Assembly (NCBI GenBank): GCA_963828075.1 | Contig: CAWHDH010000021.1 | Coordinates: forward strand, 3,162,001 to 3,226,000 | Origin: JACCYI01 sp963828075 | GTDB taxonomy: Bacteria > Actinomycetota > Thermoleophilia > Solirubrobacterales > Solirubrobacteraceae | Reading direction: 5' to 3' | DNA: 64,000 bases | In this document: positions 31,116-39,187 of the stretch, piece after piece | Layout of the letters: each line of letters opens with the position of its first letter | How positions within the stretch are numbered: the first letter of the stretch is position 1 | Program-made: the position numbers and the translations under genes | Notes under the pieces: generated by a model | What the model was told of the DNA's origin: nothing | What the model saw: only the letters and a program-made list of their open reading frames with translations | The model's database searches: none

Positions 31116-31814
31116 TTGGAGTACCACGGTGGCCCGTTCGCGGGCTGGGCGGAGCAGCCCGGCCGGCGGACGGTCGCCGGCGAGCTGCGCGCGGCGCTGC
31201 GGACCGTCCTGCGCGCCGACGTCGACCTGGTCGTCGCGGGGCGGACCGACCGCGGCGTGCATGCGCTCGGCCAGGTCGTCTCCTACGAGGGCCCGATCCC
31301 GCGGACGCGGGCGGTCAACGCGGTGCTGCCGCGCGAGATCGCCGTCCTGGAGGCCACCGAGGCGCCGGACGGGTTCTCGGCGCGCCACGACGCGGTCAGC
31401 CGCTCCTACCTCTACCGCGTGCTCGCGCGCCCGAGCCGGTCGGCGTTCGAGGAGGGCCGGGCGCTGTGGTGGCCGCACGCGTTCGACCTCGAGGCGCTGC
31501 AGGCGTGCGCCGCCGCGCTCGTCGGGATCCACGACTTCACCGCGTTCACCCCGACCGACTCCTACCACCAGCGCTTCAGCCGCGCCGTGCTCGCCGCGTC
31601 GTGGGAGCGCCACGGCGACATCGCGGAGTTCCGGATCGAGGCCGACAGCTTCATGCGCAACATGAACCGCGTCCTCATCGGCACGATGCTCGAGGTCGCG
31701 GGCGCCCGGCGCAGCGTCGACGACTTCCGCGCGCTGCTCGACGGCGCGCCCCGGTCCGCCGCCGGGCGGACGGCGCCGGCGCACGGGCTCTACCTCGCCG
31801 CCGTGCGCTACTGA
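31116..31814 (+). CDS. truA: tRNA pseudouridine(38-40) synthase
   Basis: About 232 residues from TTG 31116. It makes pseudouridine in the anticodon arm. The catalytic Asp is in GRTDRGVHALGQVV; GFSARHDAVSRSYLYRVL and DSFMRNMNRVLIGTMLEV are typical. The start is doubtful: in frame just upstream the codons read Ala-Lys-Leu-Val, which match the first beta-strand of the family, but no ATG, GTG or TTG lies between them and the rplQ end. It follows the alpha operon, as in many actinobacteria. Confidence 0.9.
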   Translation: MEYHGGPFAGWAEQPGRRTVAGELRAALRTVLRADVDLVVAGRTDRGVHALGQVVSYEGPIPRTRAVNAVLPREIAVLEATEAPDGFSARHDAVSRSYLYRVLARPSRSAFEEGRALWWPHAFDLEALQACAAALVGIHDFTAFTPTDSYHQRFSRAVLAASWERHGDIAEFRIEADSFMRNMNRVLIGTMLEVAGARRSVDDFRALLDGAPRSAAGRTAPAHGLYLAAVRY

Positions 31815-31816
31815 CG

Positions 31817-31822
31817 TATCCT
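31817..31822 (+). promoter_or_regulatory. -10 element, leaderless start of the 31830 gene
   Basis: TATCCT, seven bases before ATG 31830, with no Shine-Dalgarno between. Confidence 0.45.
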
Positions 31823-31829
31823 CGCGGCC

Positions 31830-32054
31830 ATGGCCGACCTTCCCAGCGGGGACGACTGGATCGACGCGTTCTGCGCCCGCCTCGGCGCCGAGGTGCCCAC
31901 CCGCGAGGACCGCGCCGCGGTGCTCGCCCTGGCCGGCGTCGCCGCACACGCCTCAGAGCGGATCGCGGCGCCGATCGCCTGCTGGATCGCCGGCCGCCAC
32001 GGCGTCTCGCTCGAGGAGGCGATGCGCATCGCGCGCGAGGTCGAGGCGGGCTAA
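31830..32054 (+). CDS. DUF6457-type small protein
   Basis: 74 residues, helical: DWIDAFCARLGAEVPTREDR, then VLALAGVAAHASERIAAPIA. This matches my memory of DUF6457 proteins, which are small or fused to molybdopterin-guanine dinucleotide genes. Its 3' end overlaps the convergent mobA by four bases. Function unknown; a link to molybdenum cofactor assembly is inferred from context. Confidence 0.75.
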   Translation: MADLPSGDDWIDAFCARLGAEVPTREDRAAVLALAGVAAHASERIAAPIACWIAGRHGVSLEEAMRIAREVEAG

Positions 32055-32593
32055 CGCCGGCGCTCGCGGGCGGCGGCGAGGTCCTCGGGCCGGTTGACGT
32101 TGAGCAGGGCGCCGGCGTCGGGCTCCTCGAGGATGGCGGCGCCGAGGTCGAGCAGGGTCGCCTGCAGCGGGGCGCGCGCTGCGAGCGCGGCGCGCAGCGG
32201 GGCGACGTCGACGTAGCGGCCAGGGAGCGGGTGCAGCCGGCCGTCGGCGGTGCGGACGAGCGTCGTGGTCTCGCGGGCGGCGAGGTCGGCCAGCAGGCGC
32301 GGCGGGAGGAACGGCGTGTCGCAGGCGAGCGCCACGATCCCGCCGGGGCCGGCACGCTCGAGGGCGGCGACGATGCCCGCCAGCGGGTGGCGCGGCTCGG
32401 CCGGCTCGTCCCAGCGCTCGGCGTCGACGGGCGGCAGCGGGTCGCCCGGTTTGGCCAGGACGACGGGCCGCAGGCCGGCCTCGCGCGCGGCCGCCACCGC
32501 AAGCTCCAGTAGCGTGCGGCCTCCGAGGCCGAGACCGGCCTTGGGCTCGCCCATCCGCCGGCTCTCTCCGCCGGCCAGCACCGCTGCCACCAT
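32051..32593 (-). CDS. mobA: Molybdenum cofactor guanylyltransferase
   Basis: 180 residues from ATG 32593 (or 32599, two residues longer). It transfers GMP to molybdopterin. The nucleotide-binding N-terminus AAVLAGGESRRMGEPKAGLG and the metal-site motif ALACDTPFLP are present; it ends LNVNRPEDLAAA. It is divergent from moeA with no room for a promoter between the starts. Confidence 0.9.
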   Translation of the reverse strand: MVAAVLAGGESRRMGEPKAGLGLGGRTLLELAVAAAREAGLRPVVLAKPGDPLPPVDAERWDEPAEPRHPLAGIVAALERAGPGGIVALACDTPFLPPRLLADLAARETTTLVRTADGRLHPLPGRYVDVAPLRAALAARAPLQATLLDLGAAILEEPDAGALLNVNRPEDLAAARERRR

Positions 32594-32597
32594 CGCC

Positions 32598-33770
32598 ATG
32601 GCCCGCGATCTTCCCACGCTCGAGGACGCCCGCCGGATCGCCGCCGCGAACGCGGTCCGGCTCGGCGCGGAGCTGGTCGACCTCGCCCAGGCGCTGGGTC
32701 GGATCAGCGCCGGCCCGGTCGCCGCGCTCGAGCCGCTCCCGGGCTTCGACAACTCCGCGATGGACGGCTACGCGGTGCGCGCCGCCGACACCACCGCCGC
32801 TCCGGCCACGCTGCCGCTGACCGGCGAGTCGCGCGCGGGGCATCCCGCCGGCCGCGCGCTCGAGCCGGGGACCGCGATCCGCATCTCCACCGGCGCGGCG
32901 CTCCCTGACGGCGCCGACGCGGTCGTCCGCGTGGAGCTGACCCGGCCGGCCGGCGAGGGCGTCGAGGTCCTCGAGGCCGTCTCGGTCGGGCGCGACGTCC
33001 GGCGGCGCGGGGAGGAGGCCGCTGCCGGCGAGGCGCTCGTGCCCGAGGGGACCCGGCTCGGGCCGGTCGAGCTCGGTGCGCTGGCCGCCGCGGCGGTCGA
33101 GCGGGTGGAGTGCCGGCGCCGCGCGCGGGTGGCGATCCTCGTCACGGGCGACGAGCTGACGGGAGCCGGCGACGAACCCGCGCCCGGGTGCGTGCGCGAC
33201 TCCAACCGGACGATGCTGGGCGCGCTCGTGCGCGCGGCCGGGGCGGAGGTCGGCCGCAGCTCCATGGCGGGCGACGACGAGGACACGATCGCCGCGGCGC
33301 TCGTCGAGGCGATGGTCGACGCCGATCTCGTCGTCATCTGCGGCGGGATGTCGGTCGGGCGCCACGACCACGTCCGCCCGGCGCTCGCCTCGGTGGGCGT
33401 GACGCTGCAGTTCGCCGGGGTCGAGCTCGCGCCGGGCCGGCCGGCGGCGTTCGGCCTCTCCCCGAGCGGAGGACCCGTCCTCGGGCTGCCCGGCAACCCG
33501 CTCTCCGCGCTCGTCGCGTTCCGGTTGCTCGCCGAGCCGGCGCTCGGCTTGCCGCCGCGCGAGGTCGCCGTCGCGCTCGCGGAGGACGTCGCGCGCCACG
33601 ACACCCGCACCCGCGCGATCCCCTGCCGTCTGACCGCGGCGGGCGCCGAGCCGCTGACCGCCGCCGGCCACGGCCCGGCCGCCGCGCTGGGTGGCGACGG
33701 GCTCGCGCTGATCAGCCCGGGCGAGGGGGCGGCCGCCGCCGGCGAGCCCGTCCCCGTCGCCCTGCTGTGA
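32598..33770 (+). CDS. moeA: Molybdopterin molybdenumtransferase
   Basis: 390 residues from ATG 32598. It inserts molybdate into adenylylated molybdopterin. The motifs PLPGFDNSAMDGYAVRAADT, LVTGDELTGAG, the GGMSVGRHD loop and LPGNPLSALVAFRLL are typical. Its ATG shares bases with the alternative mobA start (a CCATGG palindrome). surE follows after 25 bases. Confidence 0.95.
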   Translation: MARDLPTLEDARRIAAANAVRLGAELVDLAQALGRISAGPVAALEPLPGFDNSAMDGYAVRAADTTAAPATLPLTGESRAGHPAGRALEPGTAIRISTGAALPDGADAVVRVELTRPAGEGVEVLEAVSVGRDVRRRGEEAAAGEALVPEGTRLGPVELGALAAAAVERVECRRRARVAILVTGDELTGAGDEPAPGCVRDSNRTMLGALVRAAGAEVGRSSMAGDDEDTIAAALVEAMVDADLVVICGGMSVGRHDHVRPALASVGVTLQFAGVELAPGRPAAFGLSPSGGPVLGLPGNPLSALVAFRLLAEPALGLPPREVAVALAEDVARHDTRTRAIPCRLTAAGAEPLTAAGHGPAAALGGDGLALISPGEGAAAAGEPVPVALL

Positions 33771-33778
33771 CCCCCGGG

Positions 33779-33784
33779 TAGCCT
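33779..33784 (+). promoter_or_regulatory. -10-like element of surE
   Basis: TAGCCT, 11 bases before ATG 33796. The same hexamer precedes adk and the Leu-dehydrogenase gene. Confidence 0.4.
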
Positions 33785-33795
33785 GCTGGGTCGCG

Positions 33796-34611
33796 ATGCG
33801 CGTGCTGCTCACCAACGACGACGGGATCCACGCCGAGGGACTGCAGGCGCTGCGGCGCGCGCTGCTCGCGGTCCCGGGCGTCGAGCTCGCCGTGATCGCC
33901 CCGGACACCAACCGGTCGGCCACCGCACGCTCGATCACGACGCGCCGGCCGATCTGGGTCGAGGAGATCCCGTTCGGGGACGGCAGCGTCGGCTACGCCA
34001 CCGACGGCACGCCGGTGGACTGCGTCCGCTTCGCCGCGCTCGGGCTGATCGAGGGCTTCGAGGCGGAGCTGATCGTCTCCGGCATCAACCACGGCTCCAA
34101 CCTCGGGGACGACATCACCTACTCGGGCACGGTCGCCGCCGCGCTCGAGGGCATCCTGCTCGGCATCCCCGGCCTGGCGATCTCGCAGCAGTCGGCCGCG
34201 CGCGAGACGGACTTCCGGCTGGGCGAGCGGTTCGACTTCACCGCGGCGGCGGCGTTCGCGGCGCGGGTGGTCGAGGAGATCGAGGGGTTCCCGCTGCCGA
34301 GCGGCACGCTGCTCAACGTCAACTGCCCCGCCGGCGAGGTTTCCGGCGTCGAGGTCTCGCGGCTCGGCAAGCGCATCTATCGCGACGAGCTGACCGTCCA
34401 GGAGGAGACGGGAGCGCGCCGGCTGTTCCGCATCTACGGCGACGCGCCCGGCTACCACCACGAGGACGGGACCGACCTGGCCGCGGTCGCCGAGGGCCGC
34501 ATCGCCGTCACGCCGCTGCACTTCGACCTGACCGACGAGCCGGGGATCGAGACCCTGCGCGCGTACGACCTCGACCGGCTGCTGCGCCCGGCGGCCGACG
34601 AGGTGCGATGA
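33796..34611 (+). CDS. surE: 5'/3'-nucleotidase SurE
   Basis: 271 residues. A metal-dependent nucleoside monophosphatase. Metal-site motif LLTNDDGIHAEGL lies at residues 4-16; SGINHGSNLGDDITYSGTVA near 95-114 is the second signature. Normal length for the family. The stop overlaps ligA by four bases (ATGA). Confidence 0.96.
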   Translation: MRVLLTNDDGIHAEGLQALRRALLAVPGVELAVIAPDTNRSATARSITTRRPIWVEEIPFGDGSVGYATDGTPVDCVRFAALGLIEGFEAELIVSGINHGSNLGDDITYSGTVAAALEGILLGIPGLAISQQSAARETDFRLGERFDFTAAAAFAARVVEEIEGFPLPSGTLLNVNCPAGEVSGVEVSRLGKRIYRDELTVQEETGARRLFRIYGDAPGYHHEDGTDLAAVAEGRIAVTPLHFDLTDEPGIETLRAYDLDRLLRPAADEVR

Positions 34612-36635
34612 GCGACGACGCCGTCGCCCGCCGGGTCGCCGAGCTGCGCGAGCAGCTCACCCACCACGGCCATCGCTACTACGTCCTCGACGACCCCGAG
34701 ATCGGCGACGACGCCTACGACGCGCTGCTCGACGAGCTCCGCGCGCTCGAGGCCTCACACCCCGAGCTGCTGAGCCCCGACTCGCCCACCCAGCGCGTCG
34801 GCGGCGAGCCCGTGTCACGCCTGGAGAAGGTCACGCATCTGCAGCCGATGCTCTCGCTCGCCAACGCGCGCTCGGAGGAGGAGCTGCGCGCCTGGGTCGC
34901 CCGGATGCGCTCCCACCTCGCCCGCGAGGGGATCGCGAACCCGACCTTCGAGTTCGTCGCCGAGCCGAAGATCGACGGGCTGGCGATGTCGCTCGTCTAC
35001 CGCGACGGGGTGCTCGAGCGCGGCGCCACGCGCGGCAACGGTGAGGTGGGCGAGGACGTGACCCACAACCTGCGCACGATCGGCGCGATCCCGCTGCGGA
35101 TCGACGACGCGCCGCCGCTCGTCGAGGTCCGCGGCGAGGTCTATATGTCGCTCCCCGACTTCGCCGCGCTCAACGAGCGCCGCGCCGAGCAGGGCCTCTC
35201 GACGTTCATGAACCCGCGCAACTCCGCCGCCGGGACCATCCGCCAGCTCGACCCCGCACTCGCCGCCGAGCGCCCGCTGTCGATGTGGTGCTACGGGATC
35301 GGCGCCACCGAGGGGCTCTCGCTCACGTCGCACTGGGACGCGCTCGAATGGCTGCGCGCGCACGGCTTCCGGGTCAACGGCGATGTTCAGAAGCTGGCGA
35401 CGGAGGACGAGGTCGTGGCGCAGTGCCTGGCCTGGCAGCAGCGGCGCGGGGCGCTGGACTTCGAGATCGACGGCGTGGTCGTCAAGGTCGCCGACTACGA
35501 GCTCCAGCGCCGCCTCGGCGCGGTGGGGCGCGACCCGCGCTGGGCGATCGCGTGGAAGTTCCCGCCGACGACCGCCGTCACCCGGCTCAACGACATCCTC
35601 TGGAACGTCGGCAAGTACGGCGACCTGCACCCGTTCGCGGCGCTCGAGCCGGTCCACGTCGGCGGCGTCACGGTCAAGCTGGCGACGCTGCACAACGAGG
35701 AGGACCTCGCCCGCAAGGACCTGCGGCCCGCCGACGAGGTGATCGTCCTGCGTGCCGGCGACGTCATCCCGCAGGTCCTGTCGCCGGCGCCGCACGCCGT
35801 CGAGCGCCCCGATCGCGCCGACCCCCCGGGTCCTCCCGCCGAGTGCCCGTTCTGCGGCACGCCGACGGTCAAGCCCGAGGGGGTCGTGTTCACGAAGTGC
35901 CCGAACCGCGACTGCCCCGAGCGCCGGTGGCAGTTGCTCAAGCACTTCGCCTCGCAGGGCGCGATGGACATGGAGGGCCTCGGCGAGAAGCAGGTGGCCG
36001 TGCTGCAGCGGATGGGGCTGATCCGCACCGCGGGAGACTTCTACCGGCTGACCGCGGAGCAGCTGATGGAGATGGAGGGTTACGGCGAGGTCTCCGCGCG
36101 CAACCTCCTGGCCGCGATCGAGGCGTCCAAGGCGCGGCCGTTCGGGCGAATGCTGTTCGCGATCGGGATCGAGGGGGTCGGCTTCATCACCGGTCGGAAC
36201 CTCGCCCAGCACTTCCGGTCCGTCGACGCGCTGCTGGACGCCACCGCCGAACAGGTCGCCCAGACCCCTGGCATCGGCCCGATCGTCGCGCAGTTGATCG
36301 CCGATCAGTTGGCCGACCCACAGATGCGCGCGCTGATCGCCGACCTCCGCGGGCTGGGGCTGCGCTTCGAGGAGGAAGGCGCGCCCCCCGGCGAGGGGCC
36401 GCTCAAGGAGCAGACGTTCGTGCTCACGGGCACGCTGCCGAACCTGACGCGCGAGGAGGCCACCGAGCGGATCACGAGCAACGGTGGGCGCGTCACCTCG
36501 TCGGTGTCGAAGAAGACCAGCTACGTCGTGGCCGGCGACTCGCCTGGGTCAAAACTCGAGAAGGCCGAGCGCCTTGGCGTGCCGGTCCTCGACGAGCCCG
36601 GGCTCGTCGCCCTTCTCGAGAACGTCACCGCGTAG
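34608..36635 (+). CDS. ligA: NAD-dependent DNA ligase
   Basis: 675 residues, complete. The adenylated lysine is in FVAEPKIDGLAMSLVY. A four-cysteine zinc finger (CPFCGTPT ... CPNRDCPERR) lies near residues 407-432. Helix-hairpin-helix units and a C-terminal BRCT domain (QTFVLTGTLPNLTREEATER, SYVVAGDSPGSKLEKAERLG) follow. The last 87 bases overlap the 3' end of a convergent GGDEF gene. Confidence 0.97.
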   Translation: MSDDAVARRVAELREQLTHHGHRYYVLDDPEIGDDAYDALLDELRALEASHPELLSPDSPTQRVGGEPVSRLEKVTHLQPMLSLANARSEEELRAWVARMRSHLAREGIANPTFEFVAEPKIDGLAMSLVYRDGVLERGATRGNGEVGEDVTHNLRTIGAIPLRIDDAPPLVEVRGEVYMSLPDFAALNERRAEQGLSTFMNPRNSAAGTIRQLDPALAAERPLSMWCYGIGATEGLSLTSHWDALEWLRAHGFRVNGDVQKLATEDEVVAQCLAWQQRRGALDFEIDGVVVKVADYELQRRLGAVGRDPRWAIAWKFPPTTAVTRLNDILWNVGKYGDLHPFAALEPVHVGGVTVKLATLHNEEDLARKDLRPADEVIVLRAGDVIPQVLSPAPHAVERPDRADPPGPPAECPFCGTPTVKPEGVVFTKCPNRDCPERRWQLLKHFASQGAMDMEGLGEKQVAVLQRMGLIRTAGDFYRLTAEQLMEMEGYGEVSARNLLAAIEASKARPFGRMLFAIGIEGVGFITGRNLAQHFRSVDALLDATAEQVAQTPGIGPIVAQLIADQLADPQMRALIADLRGLGLRFEEEGAPPGEGPLKEQTFVLTGTLPNLTREEATERITSNGGRVTSSVSKKTSYVVAGDSPGSKLEKAERLGVPVLDEPGLVALLENVTA

Positions 36636-38372
36636 CTCGTTGGCCACGACGACGCGGTTCTTGCCGCTGCGCTTGGCCGCGTAGAGCGCGGTGTCGGCGC
36701 GGGAGATCAGGTTCGACGCGTCGTCGGCGTCGAGGCCGAGCGTCGCGACGCCGAGCGAGGCGGTGACGTGGATGGTGCCCCCGGCCGGGACCCGGACGGG
36801 CGTCGACTCGATCCGAGCGCGGATCCGCTCGGCGATCTGCAGCGCGGCCTCGGGGTTGCCGCGCGGGAGCGCGACGGCGAACTCCTCGCCGCCGTAGCGC
36901 GCGGGCTCGTCGCTCGTGCGGCACGTCGACCGCATGGCGCGGGCGACCGACTGGATGACCAGATCGCCGACCTGATGGCCGTACGTGTCGTTGACGTCCT
37001 TGAAGTTGTCGATGTCGAGGAACACCAGCGACAGGGGGACGCCGTGGGTGACGTAGCGCGTCGAGTGCTCGATGAGGACCTCGTTGAAGCGGCGGTGGTT
37101 CGCCAGGCCGGTGAGCTCGTCGGTCAGGGCCCGGCGGTGTAGGGCCTCGTGCCGGGCGATGGTCGAGGCCGCGACGGTCGCGCGCTCGGCGAGGTCGAAC
37201 AGCAGGGCGCGCTCGTCGTCGCGGAACGGCTCGCCGACGCGCGCGAGCGACAGCAGGCCGCACGGGGTCTCGCCGGTGGCATCGAGGCCGCCGACGACGA
37301 GCGCGATGGCGGTCACATCGCCTTCGCGGACCTCGCCCGCCCGGCCCTCGCGCAACGCGGCCAGCTCGGCGGCCGCCAGCGTGTCCTCGAGCCCGTCGAT
37401 CTCGCCGACCGCCATGCGCGGGTGGTGATGGCGCCGGCCGCCGGGAACGTGGCTGGTACGCCCGCCCGCCGCGGCGACCGCCTCGATCGAGGTCCGCAGG
37501 GTGATGTCGGTGACCGCGTCGAAGTCGAGGTCCGAGGCGAGCGCCTCGCCGATCCGGCGCACGGCCACCTGGAGGCGGCTGCGCTCGTGGCGGACGATCT
37601 GGAGCCGGTGGTGGGCCTGGTCGATGCGTGCGCTGCGGTCGCGGGCGAGCACGGCGAGCAGCAGGGCGGGCGGCAGGGCGAGCAGCCAGGCGGCGCCGTC
37701 GGTGATCGATGCGTGGGCGGCCAGGTAGCCGACGGGGGCGAGCATGGCGTCGACGGCGCAGATCATCACCAGCACGCGCAGCTGGAGCGCTGGGGCGATC
37801 CCCTGCCCCAGCCACTCGCGGCCGGTCGAGGCGGCGATGTCGCACGCCCACTGGGCCACCAGGGCGGCGACCAGGATCGCCGCGCCGCTGAAGTCGGCCG
37901 ACGGCGCCCCGGCCAGCATCAGCACGGCGGCAGGGCCGACGGCGTGCCAGCTGTCGGGCAGCGAGTACAGGATCCGGTCGCGGGGCCCGCGACCGAGTTT
38001 CCAATCCGCGGCCGCGGCGAGGACGAGGCCGCAGGCCACCAGCGCCGGGACAGCGCCCGGCGGCAGCAGGAACAGCATCGGGACCAGCACGATCTCCGAG
38101 GGGACGGCGTAGCCCACCCCGACGGGGAACTCGACGCGCGAGACGAGCGCGTAGGCGATCACGAGCGCGCCGGCGAGCACGGGGTCGAACGCCCGCTGGT
38201 CGCCGCCGCCGAGGACGAACAGGACCGCAACGACGACGAAGCCGGCCGCCAGGGCCAGCTCCGCTGTGAACACGCGGCGCGTCGCGCCGTCCTGTCGTTC
38301 GTCCCACTTGTCCTCGAGCAGACGCTCGGGGCCTTCGCGGGAGCGCACGTCGTCGTGAGCCGTCTCGTCCAT
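36549..38372 (-). CDS. Membrane GAF-GGDEF diguanylate cyclase
   Basis: 607 residues. About five or six N-terminal membrane helices (AELALAAGFVVVAVLFVLGG to AWLLALPPALLLAVLA), a coiled stretch, a GAF-like domain, and a C-terminal GGDEF domain with the active-site motif RYGGEEFAVALPR. It should make c-di-GMP at the membrane. The domain ends at GKNRVVVA; the last 20-25 residues come from DNA that is also the ligA BRCT end, so a stop codon may have been lost. A hairpin at 38399 precedes it. Confidence 0.9.
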   Translation of the reverse strand: MDETAHDDVRSREGPERLLEDKWDERQDGATRRVFTAELALAAGFVVVAVLFVLGGGDQRAFDPVLAGALVIAYALVSRVEFPVGVGYAVPSEIVLVPMLFLLPPGAVPALVACGLVLAAAADWKLGRGPRDRILYSLPDSWHAVGPAAVLMLAGAPSADFSGAAILVAALVAQWACDIAASTGREWLGQGIAPALQLRVLVMICAVDAMLAPVGYLAAHASITDGAAWLLALPPALLLAVLARDRSARIDQAHHRLQIVRHERSRLQVAVRRIGEALASDLDFDAVTDITLRTSIEAVAAAGGRTSHVPGGRRHHHPRMAVGEIDGLEDTLAAAELAALREGRAGEVREGDVTAIALVVGGLDATGETPCGLLSLARVGEPFRDDERALLFDLAERATVAASTIARHEALHRRALTDELTGLANHRRFNEVLIEHSTRYVTHGVPLSLVFLDIDNFKDVNDTYGHQVGDLVIQSVARAMRSTCRTSDEPARYGGEEFAVALPRGNPEAALQIAERIRARIESTPVRVPAGGTIHVTASLGVATLGLDADDASNLISRADTALYAAKRSGKNRVVVANELRGDVLEKGDEPGLVEDRHAKALGLLEF

Positions 38373-38398
38373 CAGGGTCTCAATGCGCCTCCGTCGGT

Positions 38399-38425
38399 CC
38401 TCGCGGCGCAGGGCGCGCCGCGAGG
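38399..38425 (-). terminator. Hairpin after the 38458 gene
   Basis: CCTCGCGGCGC (38399-38409) and GCGCCGCGAGG (38415-38425), a perfect 11-base inverted repeat with a 5-base loop, between the secreted-protein gene and the GGDEF gene on the minus strand. No T-run in that direction. Confidence 0.5.
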
Positions 38426-38457
38426 TTTCCTGCCGAGGTCATGGTGTCACGGCCTCA

Positions 38458-39072
38458 CTACTTGCGGTAGGGGTCGATGAAGACGTCGTCGACGCTCCAG
38501 GTGCCGCTGTTCTGGATCGGCTCGAGGATGATCTGCACGTTGACCGTCGCCGCACCGTAGATCGGCAGCGAGTTGCCGAGGCCCATCTGAGGCGAGACCG
38601 TCCAGGCCCGGTTGCCGCCGGAGAAGTCCATCGAGCCCACGATGAGCGTGATGACCTTCTTCGACACCGGATCCGTGTAGCGCATCTTCACCCACATCGT
38701 CCCCCAGTTCCCCGAGGTCAGAGCGGCGACGAAGCGGAAGTGCGGGTGTTCGACGCCGACGCAGATGGGCGGCGAGATCGCGGTCGACCCGGCCGGAATC
38801 GAGATCGCGCTCTTGTCCTTCGTGTTGTTGAGCTTCCACGGCTCGTTGCCGGCGATGATGGCCGTCTTGCCGGTGTACGTCCACTTCTTGCTCTCGAAGT
38901 CGCCGCCCGCCGCCAGGTTGTAATACGCCAGATCGCCGAACTGCTTGAACTTCTGAGCGACCGGAACGGTCGGGCACGCCGCTGCCTGGGCGGCCGCCGG
39001 CATGCCGATGAACGCCACCGCGATACCGGCGATCACCCCTGTGATTTTCCTGCCCATGTGGTTTCGTGTCAT
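38458..39072 (-). CDS. Secreted beta-sandwich-like protein, unknown function
   Basis: 204 residues from ATG 39072, with a strong AAAGGAG Shine-Dalgarno. The N-terminus is a signal peptide (GVIAGIAVAFIGMPAAAQAA). The mature part begins ACPTVPVAQKFKQFGDLAYY and is rich in beta-strands with few charges, ending SGTWSVDDVFIDPYRK. The ending resembles carbohydrate-binding-type jelly rolls, but I cannot name a family. It is more lysine- and asparagine-rich than its neighbours. Confidence 0.75.
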   Translation of the reverse strand: MTRNHMGRKITGVIAGIAVAFIGMPAAAQAAACPTVPVAQKFKQFGDLAYYNLAAGGDFESKKWTYTGKTAIIAGNEPWKLNNTKDKSAISIPAGSTAISPPICVGVEHPHFRFVAALTSGNWGTMWVKMRYTDPVSKKVITLIVGSMDFSGGNRAWTVSPQMGLGNSLPIYGAATVNVQIILEPIQNSGTWSVDDVFIDPYRK

Positions 39073-39187
39073 GTGGGACTCCTTTCCCTGGTCTGCGCCA
39101 AGCCGGTTTGCTTACAGCTCGACTGGGAGTCACATCGGTCAGCGCGCGCACCGCCTTGAGCGATCCGCGACTTTTCTGGACGCTTCC

